A program made the position numbers and the translations under genes. The notes under the pieces are model-generated. The model was not told the DNA's origin. It did no database searches and saw only the letters and a list, made by a program, of their open reading frames with translations. 64,000 bases of DNA from Ectobacillus ponti (lineage in GTDB: Bacteria > Bacillota > Bacilli > Bacillales > Bacillaceae_G), in the NCBI RefSeq assembly GCF_024294785.1, contig NZ_JANCLT010000009.1, positions 1 through 64,000 on the forward strand. The letters are read 5' to 3'. Position 1 is the first letter of the stretch, and the number at the start of each line of letters is the position of its first letter. Of the stretch, positions 43,171 to 50,789 are shown one piece after another.

Positions 43171-44139
43171 ATGTTGGCAGATGTGCAGAAGGCTTTAGAT
43201 GCGTTTGGGGAAAGGGAGATTAACCGCGTGTTCTTCGTGGGCTGCGGCGGTTCTTCCTCCATCATGTATGCGAGCAAGTATGTTATGGACCGGGAGAGCA
43301 CAAGCCTTGCTTCTGACCTGTACAGCTCGAACGAGTTCATTCACCGGAATCCGCGCCAGCTTGGGCCAGAGTCGCTGGTCATCCTGTGCTCCCACTACGG
43401 GAAAACACCGGAAACAGTGGAGGCAGCCAGCTTTGCGAGAGAAAAAGGGGCACTGACGGTTTCCTTGACCTTCGATCCGGATGCGCCGCTGGCAAAAGCA
43501 TCCGAGTATGTCATCATTTATGAAGACGGAAAGCAGGGCGGCACCTTTGCCAATGAAGCACCGGCCATTATGCTGGAGCTTGTGCTGGGTCTGTTGTCCA
43601 GCAAGGAAGGGAACACGAAGCTGGATGAGCTGCTTCCGTCCCTGGAAAACCTGCGGGGCATCATTGACGGGGAAAAAGCGAAGTCACTGGCGGCTGCCAA
43701 AGCGTTCGCCGAGGCGTATCAGGATGACAAGGTCATCTACACCATGGGAAGCGGCGCCAACTACGGCATTGCCTACTGGTTTTCCATCTGCCTCCTGATG
43801 GAGATGCAGTGGATCCACTCCCACGCACTGCACGCAGGCGAGTATTTCCACGGCCCGTTCGAGATTTTGGATGAGCAGGTTCCGGTCATTCAGCTTGTCG
43901 GCTTGGATGAAACGCGCCCGCTGGAGGAGCGCTCGCTGGAGTTCACACAGCGCTATGGCAAGCGCATCATCGTGATTGATGCGAAGGAATTTGATTTGGA
44001 AGGTGTGGCGCCAAGCCTTCGCGGCTACCTCGCGCCTTTGGTGATGCAGGCTGTATTGCGTCAGTATGCGGAGGAGCTGGCAACTGCCCGCAATCATCCG
44101 CTGACGACAAGAAGATATATGTGGAAGGTGGCGTATTAA
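43171..44139 (+). CDS. frlB: Fructoselysine-6-phosphate deglycase (SIS domain)
   Basis: 322 aa, two SIS domains. Close to B. subtilis FrlB throughout: VFFVGCGGSSSIMYASKYVM, SLVILCSHYGKTPETVEAAS, MGSGANYGIAYWFSICLLME, HAGEYFHGPFEILDE and the RNHPLTTRRYMWKVAY end. Splits fructosamine 6-phosphates to glucose 6-phosphate and an amine. ATG at 43171 with AAGGAGGG upstream. Confidence 0.9.
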   Translation: MLADVQKALDAFGEREINRVFFVGCGGSSSIMYASKYVMDRESTSLASDLYSSNEFIHRNPRQLGPESLVILCSHYGKTPETVEAASFAREKGALTVSLTFDPDAPLAKASEYVIIYEDGKQGGTFANEAPAIMLELVLGLLSSKEGNTKLDELLPSLENLRGIIDGEKAKSLAAAKAFAEAYQDDKVIYTMGSGANYGIAYWFSICLLMEMQWIHSHALHAGEYFHGPFEILDEQVPVIQLVGLDETRPLEERSLEFTQRYGKRIIVIDAKEFDLEGVAPSLRGYLAPLVMQAVLRQYAEELATARNHPLTTRRYMWKVAY

Positions 44140-44173
44140 GATGGCGACAGTGGAAAACAGAGGAGGTACCGGA

Positions 44174-45187
44174 ATGTTGAAGTTTGATCGGGAGCTGTTT
44201 GTGCAGGCGTTGAACGAGGGCGCATTAGGAAAGCGCGGGGAGCTGGAGCGCGTGGTGGATGAAATCTCCGGAAAGGGCTTCTCCAACATTTTCTTGATTG
44301 GCTCCGGCGGCACTGTTGCGATGATGTACCCGTTTGAGTACATCTTCAAGTCCTACTCCGCGCTGCCGGTGCGCGCGGAAATCGCGGCGGAGCTTTTGGT
44401 GACGGACAACCGCCAACTGACAAGCAAGTCTGTCTGCATCTTTGCTTCCGTAACAGGCACAACAAAGGAAACAGTGGCAGCCGCACAGTTCTGCCGCGAG
44501 AAGGGGGCAACGACCATCGGTTTGGTCGGCATCCCGGGCACGCCGCTGGCGGAAGCTGTGGACTATGCCATCACGTTCGGCCGGGAGAAGCATGCCTTTG
44601 ATGTCTTCTACCTGCAGCTGCAAATCCTGACAACCCGCTTCCTGCAGCAAAACGGTGAGTTCCCGCAATACGAGCAGTTTGCAGCGGAGCTGGCAGCCTT
44701 GCCGCAGGGCATGGTGGCTGCGATGGAGGAGTTCGATGCGCGCGCCGAAGCCTTTGCAATCAAGCATAGAGAGACAGACTATCACATGCTGGTCGGCGCC
44801 GGCAATCTGTGGGGCAACACTTATTCCTACGCGATGTGCATCCTGGAGGAAATGCAGTGGATCAAGTCCAAGTCCATCCACGCGGCTGAGTTCTTCCACG
44901 GCACGCTGGAGCTCGTGGAGAAGGATACCAGCGTCATCCTCTTTAAGGGAGAGGATGCAACACGGCCGCTTGTCGAGCGGGTGGAGCGCTTTGCGGAGAA
45001 CATTACGAAAGAGCTGTTCATCATTGATACGAAGGACTATGCGCTGCCAGGCATCAGCGAGGAATTCCGGAAGCTCGTGGATCTGAACGTGAACTGGGCG
45101 CTCACCAGCCGCATCAGTGCATACCTGGAGCGCGAGCGGAACCACCCGCTGGAGATTCGCCGGTATTATCGGAAAATGGAATATTAA
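44174..45187 (+). CDS. Second SIS-domain sugar-amine deglycase
   Basis: 337 aa, same fold and ending (RNHPLEIRRYYRKMEY) as FrlB but well diverged: NIFLIGSGGTVAMMYPFEYI, CIFASVTGTTKETVAAAQFC, MLVGAGNLWGNTYSYAMCIL, HAAEFFHGTLELVEK. Resembles the glucoselysine/fructoselysine deglycase group (GfrF/FrlB relatives). Probably handles a different Amadori or Heyns phosphate. AGGAGG 8 nt before ATG 44174; 35 bp after the first deglycase. Confidence 0.83.
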   Translation: MLKFDRELFVQALNEGALGKRGELERVVDEISGKGFSNIFLIGSGGTVAMMYPFEYIFKSYSALPVRAEIAAELLVTDNRQLTSKSVCIFASVTGTTKETVAAAQFCREKGATTIGLVGIPGTPLAEAVDYAITFGREKHAFDVFYLQLQILTTRFLQQNGEFPQYEQFAAELAALPQGMVAAMEEFDARAEAFAIKHRETDYHMLVGAGNLWGNTYSYAMCILEEMQWIKSKSIHAAEFFHGTLELVEKDTSVILFKGEDATRPLVERVERFAENITKELFIIDTKDYALPGISEEFRKLVDLNVNWALTSRISAYLERERNHPLEIRRYYRKMEY

Positions 45188-45194
45188 GAGTGAG

Positions 45195-45225
45195 GCGTAC
45201 GGCAGGCTTGCCGTACGCTTTTTTT
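45195..45225 (+). terminator. frl operon terminator
   Basis: GCGTACGGCA / TGCCGTACGC stem, then seven T. Confidence 0.9.
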
Positions 45226-45256
45226 GTAAGGGAAAAGGGCCGCCATTGGGCGGTTG

Positions 45257-45403
45257 ATGAAACTATCTTCTATGGCAGGTTCACAAGCAGTTCTTGCCAT
45301 CATATGTTTAAGTACAGGGTTGGTATGGCTAGCATGTGTACTAGCATATTTTTTCAAAGCCCGATGGATGAAGGAGGAAAATAATGAGTGGCAGTCGAAA
45401 TAA
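45257..45403 (+). CDS. 48-aa single-membrane-segment peptide
   Basis: Too short for usual ORF lists. It reads MKLSSMAGSQAVLAIICLST then a hydrophobic run through VWLACVLAYFF and a basic/acidic tail (KARWMKEENNEWQSK). One clear membrane helix at about residues 10-33. Its 3' end contains the AAGGAGG ribosome site and start of the next gene (overlap 45384-45403), so the three genes here look coupled. Its own ribosome site is weak (GGGCGG). Possibly a toxin or sensor peptide; not recognised. Confidence 0.45.
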   Translation: MKLSSMAGSQAVLAIICLSTGLVWLACVLAYFFKARWMKEENNEWQSK

Positions 45404-45608
45404 ATGGGATAGTCCAGACAGGGAACAAGAGGACGTGGGGGTGATTGATATGAATGAGGTAGTGGATCACATAGAGGAACAACTGCCGGTGTTGGACAAA
45501 CAATTAGTGGAGCGGGCGCCGAAGGATGCATTGGAGCTGCGTAAAATGATAGGCACACGGTCAATCCCTGGCAGGACCTTGGTGGATTTATACAAAGAAA
45601 ATCGCTAG
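45384..45608 (+). CDS. 74-aa hypothetical protein, possible antitoxin
   Basis: Small, acidic-then-basic protein: MSGSRNKWDSPDREQEDVGV, helical middle (MNEVVDHIEEQLPVLDKQLV) and basic end (GTRSIPGRTLVDLYKENR). Very good AAGGAGG ribosome site 8 nt before the ATG. Ends 15 bp before a PIN-domain gene, the arrangement of VapB-VapC type toxin-antitoxin pairs, but I see no clear DNA-binding motif. Antitoxin role is inferred from position only. Confidence 0.6.
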   Translation: MSGSRNKWDSPDREQEDVGVIDMNEVVDHIEEQLPVLDKQLVERAPKDALELRKMIGTRSIPGRTLVDLYKENR

Positions 45609-45623
45609 GGGGAGCAAAGCCAA

Positions 45624-46352
45624 ATGACATCCATGAAGGGATTAGATGCTGTTTCAAATATAAAGCAAGCATCTGTGTATGTAGATGCTTGCTTTATATT
45701 GGCTTTTTTAGATGAAGCAGACCGCCGCTCCGTGAAGGTTGCCGCGCTTTTGGACAGCTGGAAGCACAGAGAGATTCGTCTGGGAATCAGCTCACACACG
45801 TTTACGGAGGTTATCGGGGTGCTCATGGCCAATACAATTATGCGGGCCCTGCAAATTTATCGGGAGAAGCAGAGCGATATCGCCTCTGACGGACTGGCAG
45901 CTTTAACAGAAGAAGAGAAGAGAGATATCGTCTCGATAGATGCGGCCCGCTGCATCCATGAAATTGTGCACACGCTTTTACGGTCACCGAAAAAGCACTA
46001 TTCTCATGAGAGAGCAATGGTTCGGGACATATTGAAGGTTGGTAAAACGAAGCCTGCGAGACGAGAGCTTCTGGGGGAATGCTACACTCGTTCGGTCCAG
46101 GTTTTTCAAGGATTCATTTACTCTCTTCGGGAGCACTTTGGAATACAGGTGGAAATTCTGTCATCGAATGAGAAGACTCTGCATACGGCCAGCCAATATA
46201 TGACGCTGTATCAATTGGAGAGCTATGATGCAGTGCACCTGGCCTTGGCAAGAAATCAATACGATTTCTTCATCACGTTGGACAAGGACTTCATTCAGGA
46301 CTACAAGAAAAAAGACCGGAATCTGCAAACAAAGGTTGTCTTTATGTCATAA
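45624..46352 (+). CDS. PIN-domain protein (VapC-like nuclease), long form
   Basis: 242 aa. The acidic residues of a PIN nuclease can be placed: D21 in VYVDACFILAFLD, E62 in HTFTEVIG, D202 in SYDAVHLALA, and D220/D222 in FITLDKDF. Usual VapC proteins are about 130 aa; here about 100 extra residues of charged helix (roughly 70-180) separate E62 and D202. Codons 12-26 lie in an 18-bp perfect inverted repeat. Likely a ribonuclease toxin or RNA-processing enzyme; needs the upstream 74-aa protein as partner if a toxin (inference). Confidence 0.72.
   Translation: MTSMKGLDAVSNIKQASVYVDACFILAFLDEADRRSVKVAALLDSWKHREIRLGISSHTFTEVIGVLMANTIMRALQIYREKQSDIASDGLAALTEEEKRDIVSIDAARCIHEIVHTLLRSPKKHYSHERAMVRDILKVGKTKPARRELLGECYTRSVQVFQGFIYSLREHFGIQVEILSSNEKTLHTASQYMTLYQLESYDAVHLALARNQYDFFITLDKDFIQDYKKKDRNLQTKVVFMS
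45657..45700 (+). repeat. 18-bp perfect inverted repeat inside the PIN gene
   Basis: Left arm 45657-45674 (AATATAAAGCAAGCATCT), 8-nt loop, right arm 45683-45700 (its exact complement). It starts 33 nt after the start codon, where a hairpin would slow ribosomes. Confidence 0.95.
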
Positions 46353-46367
46353 CACACAGACCCTGCG

Positions 46368-46400
46368 AGACGCTGCCATAAGGGTGCAGCGTCTTTCTTC
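46368..46400 (+). terminator. Terminator of the PIN cassette
   Basis: AGACGCTGC / GCAGCGTCT stem with 9-nt loop, then TTCTTCT. Confidence 0.8.
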
Positions 46401-46448
46401 TACAAGCAGAAGTCCTGTATTGTCGATTCTTGTAGAATTCCGTATAAT
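46398..46448 (+). promoter_or_regulatory. Promoter and dyad of the sensing cassette
   Basis: -35 TTGTCG (46420-46425), 17-bp spacer, -10 TATAAT (46443-46448). A 9-bp inverted repeat TTCTACAAG (46398-46406) / CTTGTAGAA (46429-46437) has its right arm inside the spacer and could be an operator. Confidence 0.65.
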
Positions 46449-46486
46449 ATGGACATATCGATAGACACAGGGATAGGGGATACTGG

Positions 46487-47452
46487 ATGCACAAATGGAA
46501 GGTCGTAGCTTATACGTTAGGGGTCATTGTATTTTTGGTCAGCTGCACGTTATCCATTTTTTACGGCTATCAGGTCATGAATCATAAAGCTCCTTCAGCG
46601 AAGGAGGAAAAAAAGACGTATCAATATCATGTGGTGCTCATTCCGGAAGAGCTCGACAATGAGTACTGGCGTGTGGTTGAGGAAGGCGCGAAGGCCGCAG
46701 CCGAGAAGTACGGAGTGCTGCTGGAGTATACGGGGCCGAGGCAGGCCGATTTGCAGGAGCATTTGAAAGCGATTCAAATTTCTGCGGCGGCAAGGGTGGA
46801 CGGCATTTTGACGCAGGGGCTGAACGATGAGCAGTTCACGCCGCTCATCAACCGGATTGTGAAGACCATTCCGGTGATCACTGTCGATACAGATGCGGCG
46901 GGCAGCAATCGCATTTCCTACGTCGGCACGGATAATTATCACGCCGGCTATTTGGCCGGACAGGCGCTGCTGGCGGATACGAAGGGACCTGTGGCGGTCG
47001 GCATTGTGACGGGCAACTTTTATGCCAATCACCAGTTGCAGCGGGTGCAGGGCTTCCGGGATGCCATTCGGGGAGAAGAAAGAGTGCGGATTGTGGATCT
47101 GCAGCAATCCGGCATCAGCAGAGTGAAGGCGGCTGAAATCGCTTACGCCATGCTGCAGAACCATCCGGACATTAATGCGTTTTATGGAACAAGCGCATTG
47201 GATGGAATCGGCATTGCCCAGGTGGTGGAGAAGTATAAAAAGCAGAAGCAGCCGTACATCATCGGCTTCGATACCCTGCCGGAGACGCTGGCTTATATCA
47301 ACCGCGGCATGATCCAGGCGACCGTGGTACAGGAGCCCTATGAAATGGGCTACAGATCAATTGAGATGATGGTGGATGTGCTGAACGGGAAGACCATTCC
47401 GTCAGTCGTGCACACCGATACCCGCATTTTGCGGCAGAAGGGCTTGCAGTAA
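46487..47452 (+). CDS. Membrane-anchored sugar-binding protein (sensor partner)
   Basis: 321 aa Peripla_BP_4 protein. Instead of a lipobox it has an uncleaved-looking membrane anchor (YTLGVIVFLVSCTLSIFYGY). Domain features: VVLIPEELDNEYWRVVEEGA, VDGILTQGLNDEQF, ITVDTDAAGSNRISYVGTDN. It lies 13 bp before a YesM/LytS kinase and its response regulator. This matches the XylFII-LytS-YesN arrangement of clostridia, where an anchored binding protein presents the sugar to the kinase. Ligand here probably galactose-like. Confidence 0.82.
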   Translation: MHKWKVVAYTLGVIVFLVSCTLSIFYGYQVMNHKAPSAKEEKKTYQYHVVLIPEELDNEYWRVVEEGAKAAAEKYGVLLEYTGPRQADLQEHLKAIQISAAARVDGILTQGLNDEQFTPLINRIVKTIPVITVDTDAAGSNRISYVGTDNYHAGYLAGQALLADTKGPVAVGIVTGNFYANHQLQRVQGFRDAIRGEERVRIVDLQQSGISRVKAAEIAYAMLQNHPDINAFYGTSALDGIGIAQVVEKYKKQKQPYIIGFDTLPETLAYINRGMIQATVVQEPYEMGYRSIEMMVDVLNGKTIPSVVHTDTRILRQKGLQ

Positions 47453-47465
47453 AGGAGGGATTCGC

Positions 47466-48932
47466 ATGCTGTTTCGCATTCGCTCAAAGCTGCTGCTCTA
47501 TTTTATTATTTTAGTAGTCATGCTGAGTGCAGTCGGGGTATTTTTTTATAAAAGCAGTAATCAGCTCGTGGCCGAGTATGATGACAGCCTGCAGCAGTTT
47601 CTGCTGCTCAACAGCATGTCTCAGCGGGTAAATTCCATGACCGGCAATATGCGCGCGTACCTGCTGGATAAGGAGCAGTCCTATACGGCGGATTATGAGC
47701 GGGACAAGAAGGCGCTGCTGGCGGACCGGAAGCAGCTGAAGCAGGCCATGCAGACAAACGATGTGCTGCTGCTGAATTATGTGAACCTGATTGACAGCTT
47801 TCTGCAGTCAGGCGATGAGACGGTTGCCGCCTTCAAGGCCGATGATATTGACGCCTATTCGCAGCACTTCAACAGCATGGTGCAAAACGCCGGCTTTTTG
47901 CAGGAAAGCACGCTGAATTTGATCGACCATCGGCTGACCGCGTACCAGAAATTCTATCAGCAGCTGCAGGTGCAAAATCACAATTACAAGCTGATGGCGC
48001 TTTCCTTGTTTACCGCGGCATTCCTGCTGAGCACGCTGCTGGCGCTTTGGATTTCCGGCGGCATCACCCGCCCCATCACCCGTTTGTCGGAGGCGGCTGA
48101 GCAGATTGCCGAGGGCAATTTGGCCGGCGAGGATGTGAAGGTGACCACGCATGATGAATTGAAGCTGCTGACTGAAACCTTCAATCAAATGCGCAGCAGC
48201 ATCCGGCAGCTTGTCACAGAGATTCAAGAGAAATCGGAGCTTGATACGCTGCTGAAGGAGCTGGAGCTGAGGAGTCTGCAAAATCAGATGAACCCGCACT
48301 TTTTATTCAATACGTTAAATACGGTTTCCAAAATGGCGTACTTGGAGGAAGCGATGATGACATCGCGGCTGATTGAAGCGGTGGCGGCCATTCTCCGCTA
48401 CAATCTGACAAGCCTGAAGCAGGCCTCCACTCTGCGGGATGAGATGCAGATTGTCAAGGAATACTTCTTCATCCAGAAGACGCGCTTTGGCGACCGGATC
48501 GACTTCATGACCGAAGTGGAGGAGGATTGTCTCGACGTTGAAATTCCCAGCCTGATTCTCCAGCCATTGGTGGAGAACGCGATTATGCATGGCGTCGAGT
48601 CGCTGGAGGAAGGCGGTGTGATCGGGGTATACGTCTACCGGCAGCCCGGGCAGATTGTGGTGGAAGTCGCGGACAATGGCGAGGGCATGGAGGAAGAGGT
48701 GAAGGAGCAGCTGCAGGCATATATACAGGCGGCCAAGCCGGATGAAAAGCCGCTGAACGCGAAAGGAAACGGCATCGGGGTACAAAATGTCATCCGCCGG
48801 CTGCAGCTTTTCTATCAAAAGCAGGATGTTGTGGACATTACGTCCGGGCCGGGGAAGGGCACGGTGTTTAAGCTCATCATTCCGGATGAGGGGGAGGGGG
48901 AAAGACATGCTGAAGATTTTGATTGTGGATGA
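47466..48932 (+). CDS. YesM/LytS-type sensor histidine kinase
   Basis: 488 aa. Membrane segments at about 12-30 and 175-197 enclose a helical extracellular domain. HAMP follows (about 197-250), then a His_kinase domain with LQNQMNPHFLFNTLNTVSKM (phospho-acceptor His) and an ATPase domain with LVENAIMHGVE (N box) and VADNGEGM / GNGIGVQNVIRR (G boxes). The extracellular part is small, fitting a partner-dependent sensor. Overlaps the regulator gene by 26 bp. Confidence 0.92.
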   Translation: MLFRIRSKLLLYFIILVVMLSAVGVFFYKSSNQLVAEYDDSLQQFLLLNSMSQRVNSMTGNMRAYLLDKEQSYTADYERDKKALLADRKQLKQAMQTNDVLLLNYVNLIDSFLQSGDETVAAFKADDIDAYSQHFNSMVQNAGFLQESTLNLIDHRLTAYQKFYQQLQVQNHNYKLMALSLFTAAFLLSTLLALWISGGITRPITRLSEAAEQIAEGNLAGEDVKVTTHDELKLLTETFNQMRSSIRQLVTEIQEKSELDTLLKELELRSLQNQMNPHFLFNTLNTVSKMAYLEEAMMTSRLIEAVAAILRYNLTSLKQASTLRDEMQIVKEYFFIQKTRFGDRIDFMTEVEEDCLDVEIPSLILQPLVENAIMHGVESLEEGGVIGVYVYRQPGQIVVEVADNGEGMEEEVKEQLQAYIQAAKPDEKPLNAKGNGIGVQNVIRRLQLFYQKQDVVDITSGPGKGTVFKLIIPDEGEGERHAEDFDCG

Positions 48933-50475
48933 CGAGATGCTGGAGCGCAAGGCGGTCGCCAAAATTTTGACAGCTTCTCTTGCGGATGCGGAGGTGGTCG
49001 GCGAGGCGCAGAACGGGCGCAAAGCCATTGAAATGGCCGCGCTGCATGAGCCGGACATCATTTTTATGGATATTAAAATGCCGGGCATCGACGGCCTGCA
49101 GGCAGTGAAGGCGATCAAGGAGACAAATGAGACCGTAAAATTCATCATGGTGTCGGCTTACAATACGTTTGAGTATGCGAAGGAAGCGATGCAGCAGGGC
49201 GTGAAGGAGTATATTCTGAAGCCAAGCAGCCCGCAGGACATCCTGGCTGCGGTGGAACGGGTATCGGCGGAGATTGCCGCGGAGCGGAAGCAGCGGCAGG
49301 AGCAGCAAAGCCTGCGGGACAATCTGGACCGGGCGGTATCCATTGCCCAGAAGGAGTGGGTATCCTCGCTGCTGTTGAATCAGGTGCAGGACATTACCTT
49401 TGATGAATGGGGCCAGCTGCTCGGCATTGAAATCACCTCCGGCCACATTATGCTGTTTGCCCTCGAGCCCGCATTGCCGGCCGAGGAGCGGCAGCGTTTT
49501 TGCGGCTGGCTGAAGGATGCACTCGGGCAGCTGGTGAAGAAGCAGGAGATTATGATGGGGCCGATGAGCGACATGCAGGTGCCGGTGCTGTTTCTGGACA
49601 AGGAGCGTACACAATTCCGGGCGACCGCGCAGGCTATTGTCGAAGGCGTGCTGCAGCAGTTCCGCCAGGCCGGCTTTGCGGCAGAGCTCCGCATCGGCAT
49701 CGGGCAATCGTACAATCAGGCCCATAAGCTGAATCAGTCGTATCATGAGGCGGCAGCAGCCCTGAAGCAGCTGGCAAAAACAACGGGGCAACCCTACTTC
49801 TTCAGCGGCAGGCAGGAAGCTGCCGAGGCCCAGTCGCCGTCAGCCTTTCTGGAAGTGGAGAAGAAGCTGCTTGATGCCGTGCGCCAGGGCGACCTCAACC
49901 AGCTGCTGCTGTTATTTGAAGCCTTTGTCCTGCAGAGCGGCCACTCCTTGGAGCCGGCGGCTGTCCGGGAATCGTTCCAGGAGCTGTTCGTCCTCGTGTC
50001 CCGGATGCTGCACGAATTCGGCATCAGCGGCGAGCGGACGCCGAGGCTTGAGACAAATGATATGGCGCAGTTGTTTGAGCAGTGCAAGACGTATCTTGCC
50101 TCGGTCACCCGCCAGGTGCAGGCATGGCGCAACAATCATGCGAAGGGTCTCCTGCATAAAGCGAAGGAGTATATTGAGAAGCATTATGCGGACCTCATCA
50201 CGCTTGAAGCTGTCGCTGAATATGTGGATCTCAGTCCTTACTATTTCAGCAAGCTGTTCAAGGACCGCTTTGGCATGACGTTCATTGACTATGTCACCGA
50301 AATCCGCATTCAGCGGGCCAAGGAGGAGATTGCGGATCCGCAGAAGAGCCTGAAGGAGATTTGCTTTGCGGTCGGCTATAAGGACCCGAATTACTTCAGC
50401 CGCGTGTTCAAAAAGCATACCGGCCTGTCACCGTCGCAGTTCCGGCGGGCGGCTTTACATGAAGAAACCATATAA
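48907..50475 (+). CDS. YesN-type response regulator with AraC DNA-binding domain
   Basis: 522 aa. Receiver domain 1-120: LIVDDEMLERK (acidic pocket), IIFMDIKMPGIDG (phospho-Asp), MVSAYN and YILKPSSP. A middle region of about 270 aa follows, then an AraC/XylS double HTH at the end (LITLEAVAEYVDLSPYYFSK, then LKEICFAVGYKDPNYFSRVF). Starts inside the kinase gene. Expected to activate the mgl operon just downstream. Confidence 0.92.
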   Translation: MLKILIVDDEMLERKAVAKILTASLADAEVVGEAQNGRKAIEMAALHEPDIIFMDIKMPGIDGLQAVKAIKETNETVKFIMVSAYNTFEYAKEAMQQGVKEYILKPSSPQDILAAVERVSAEIAAERKQRQEQQSLRDNLDRAVSIAQKEWVSSLLLNQVQDITFDEWGQLLGIEITSGHIMLFALEPALPAEERQRFCGWLKDALGQLVKKQEIMMGPMSDMQVPVLFLDKERTQFRATAQAIVEGVLQQFRQAGFAAELRIGIGQSYNQAHKLNQSYHEAAAALKQLAKTTGQPYFFSGRQEAAEAQSPSAFLEVEKKLLDAVRQGDLNQLLLLFEAFVLQSGHSLEPAAVRESFQELFVLVSRMLHEFGISGERTPRLETNDMAQLFEQCKTYLASVTRQVQAWRNNHAKGLLHKAKEYIEKHYADLITLEAVAEYVDLSPYYFSKLFKDRFGMTFIDYVTEIRIQRAKEEIADPQKSLKEICFAVGYKDPNYFSRVFKKHTGLSPSQFRRAALHEETI

Positions 50476-50516
50476 AACAGCGGGACTCCCAAGGCGGGAG
50501 CCCGCTGTTTATTTTG
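50475..50516 (+). terminator. Terminator of the sensing cassette
   Basis: AAACAGCGGG / CCCGCTGTTT outer stem with ACTCCC / GGGAG inside, then TATTTT. Confidence 0.85.
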
Positions 50517-50611
50517 TCAGTAAAATGTTGGGGGAGCAGGGGGAACAGGAGCAGCTGTTACATTTGTTAGTTTTTCAGACAAGAAAGAAAAATTGTCGAA
50601 TAGAGTCATAC

Positions 50612-50692
50612 TCTTTCAATATATCTTTGAAACCGTTTGCAAAAAAGTCTAGGTGATAGCAATTTAATGCTATTCTTTCAATCTATTGAAAG
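50612..50692 (+). promoter_or_regulatory. Duplicated activator-site candidate before mglB
   Basis: TCTTTCAAT occurs at 50612-50620 and 50674-50682, 62 bp (about six turns) apart, each followed by a TTGAAA complement (50628, 50686). AraC-type YesN regulators bind such repeated sites. Confidence 0.55.
50627..50641 (+). promoter_or_regulatory. CcpA cre site 1 of mglB
   Basis: TTGAAACCGTTTGCA matches WTGNAANCGNWNNCW at all positions, about 150 bp before mglB. Confidence 0.75.
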
Positions 50693-50714
50693 CGTTTTTA
50701 TCGTGCTACTATAT
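50686..50714 (+). promoter_or_regulatory. mglB promoter with overlapping near-cre
   Basis: -35 TTGAAA (50686-50691) and a -10-like CTATAT (50709-50714), 17 bp apart. TTGAAAGCGTTTTTA (50686-50700) differs from cre at one position and covers the -35, so CcpA binding would block it. Confidence 0.5.
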
Positions 50715-50789
50715 GTTCAAGGGCTTACAAGAGCCAGAAACAAAGTAAAAAAGTGCAGATTATTAAATGAGTAAAGGGGATCAACTCAC

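Noticed and set aside
47808-48299. Minus-strand frame over the kinase gene
   Set aside because: Antisense shadow of the HAMP/kinase region with no start signal.
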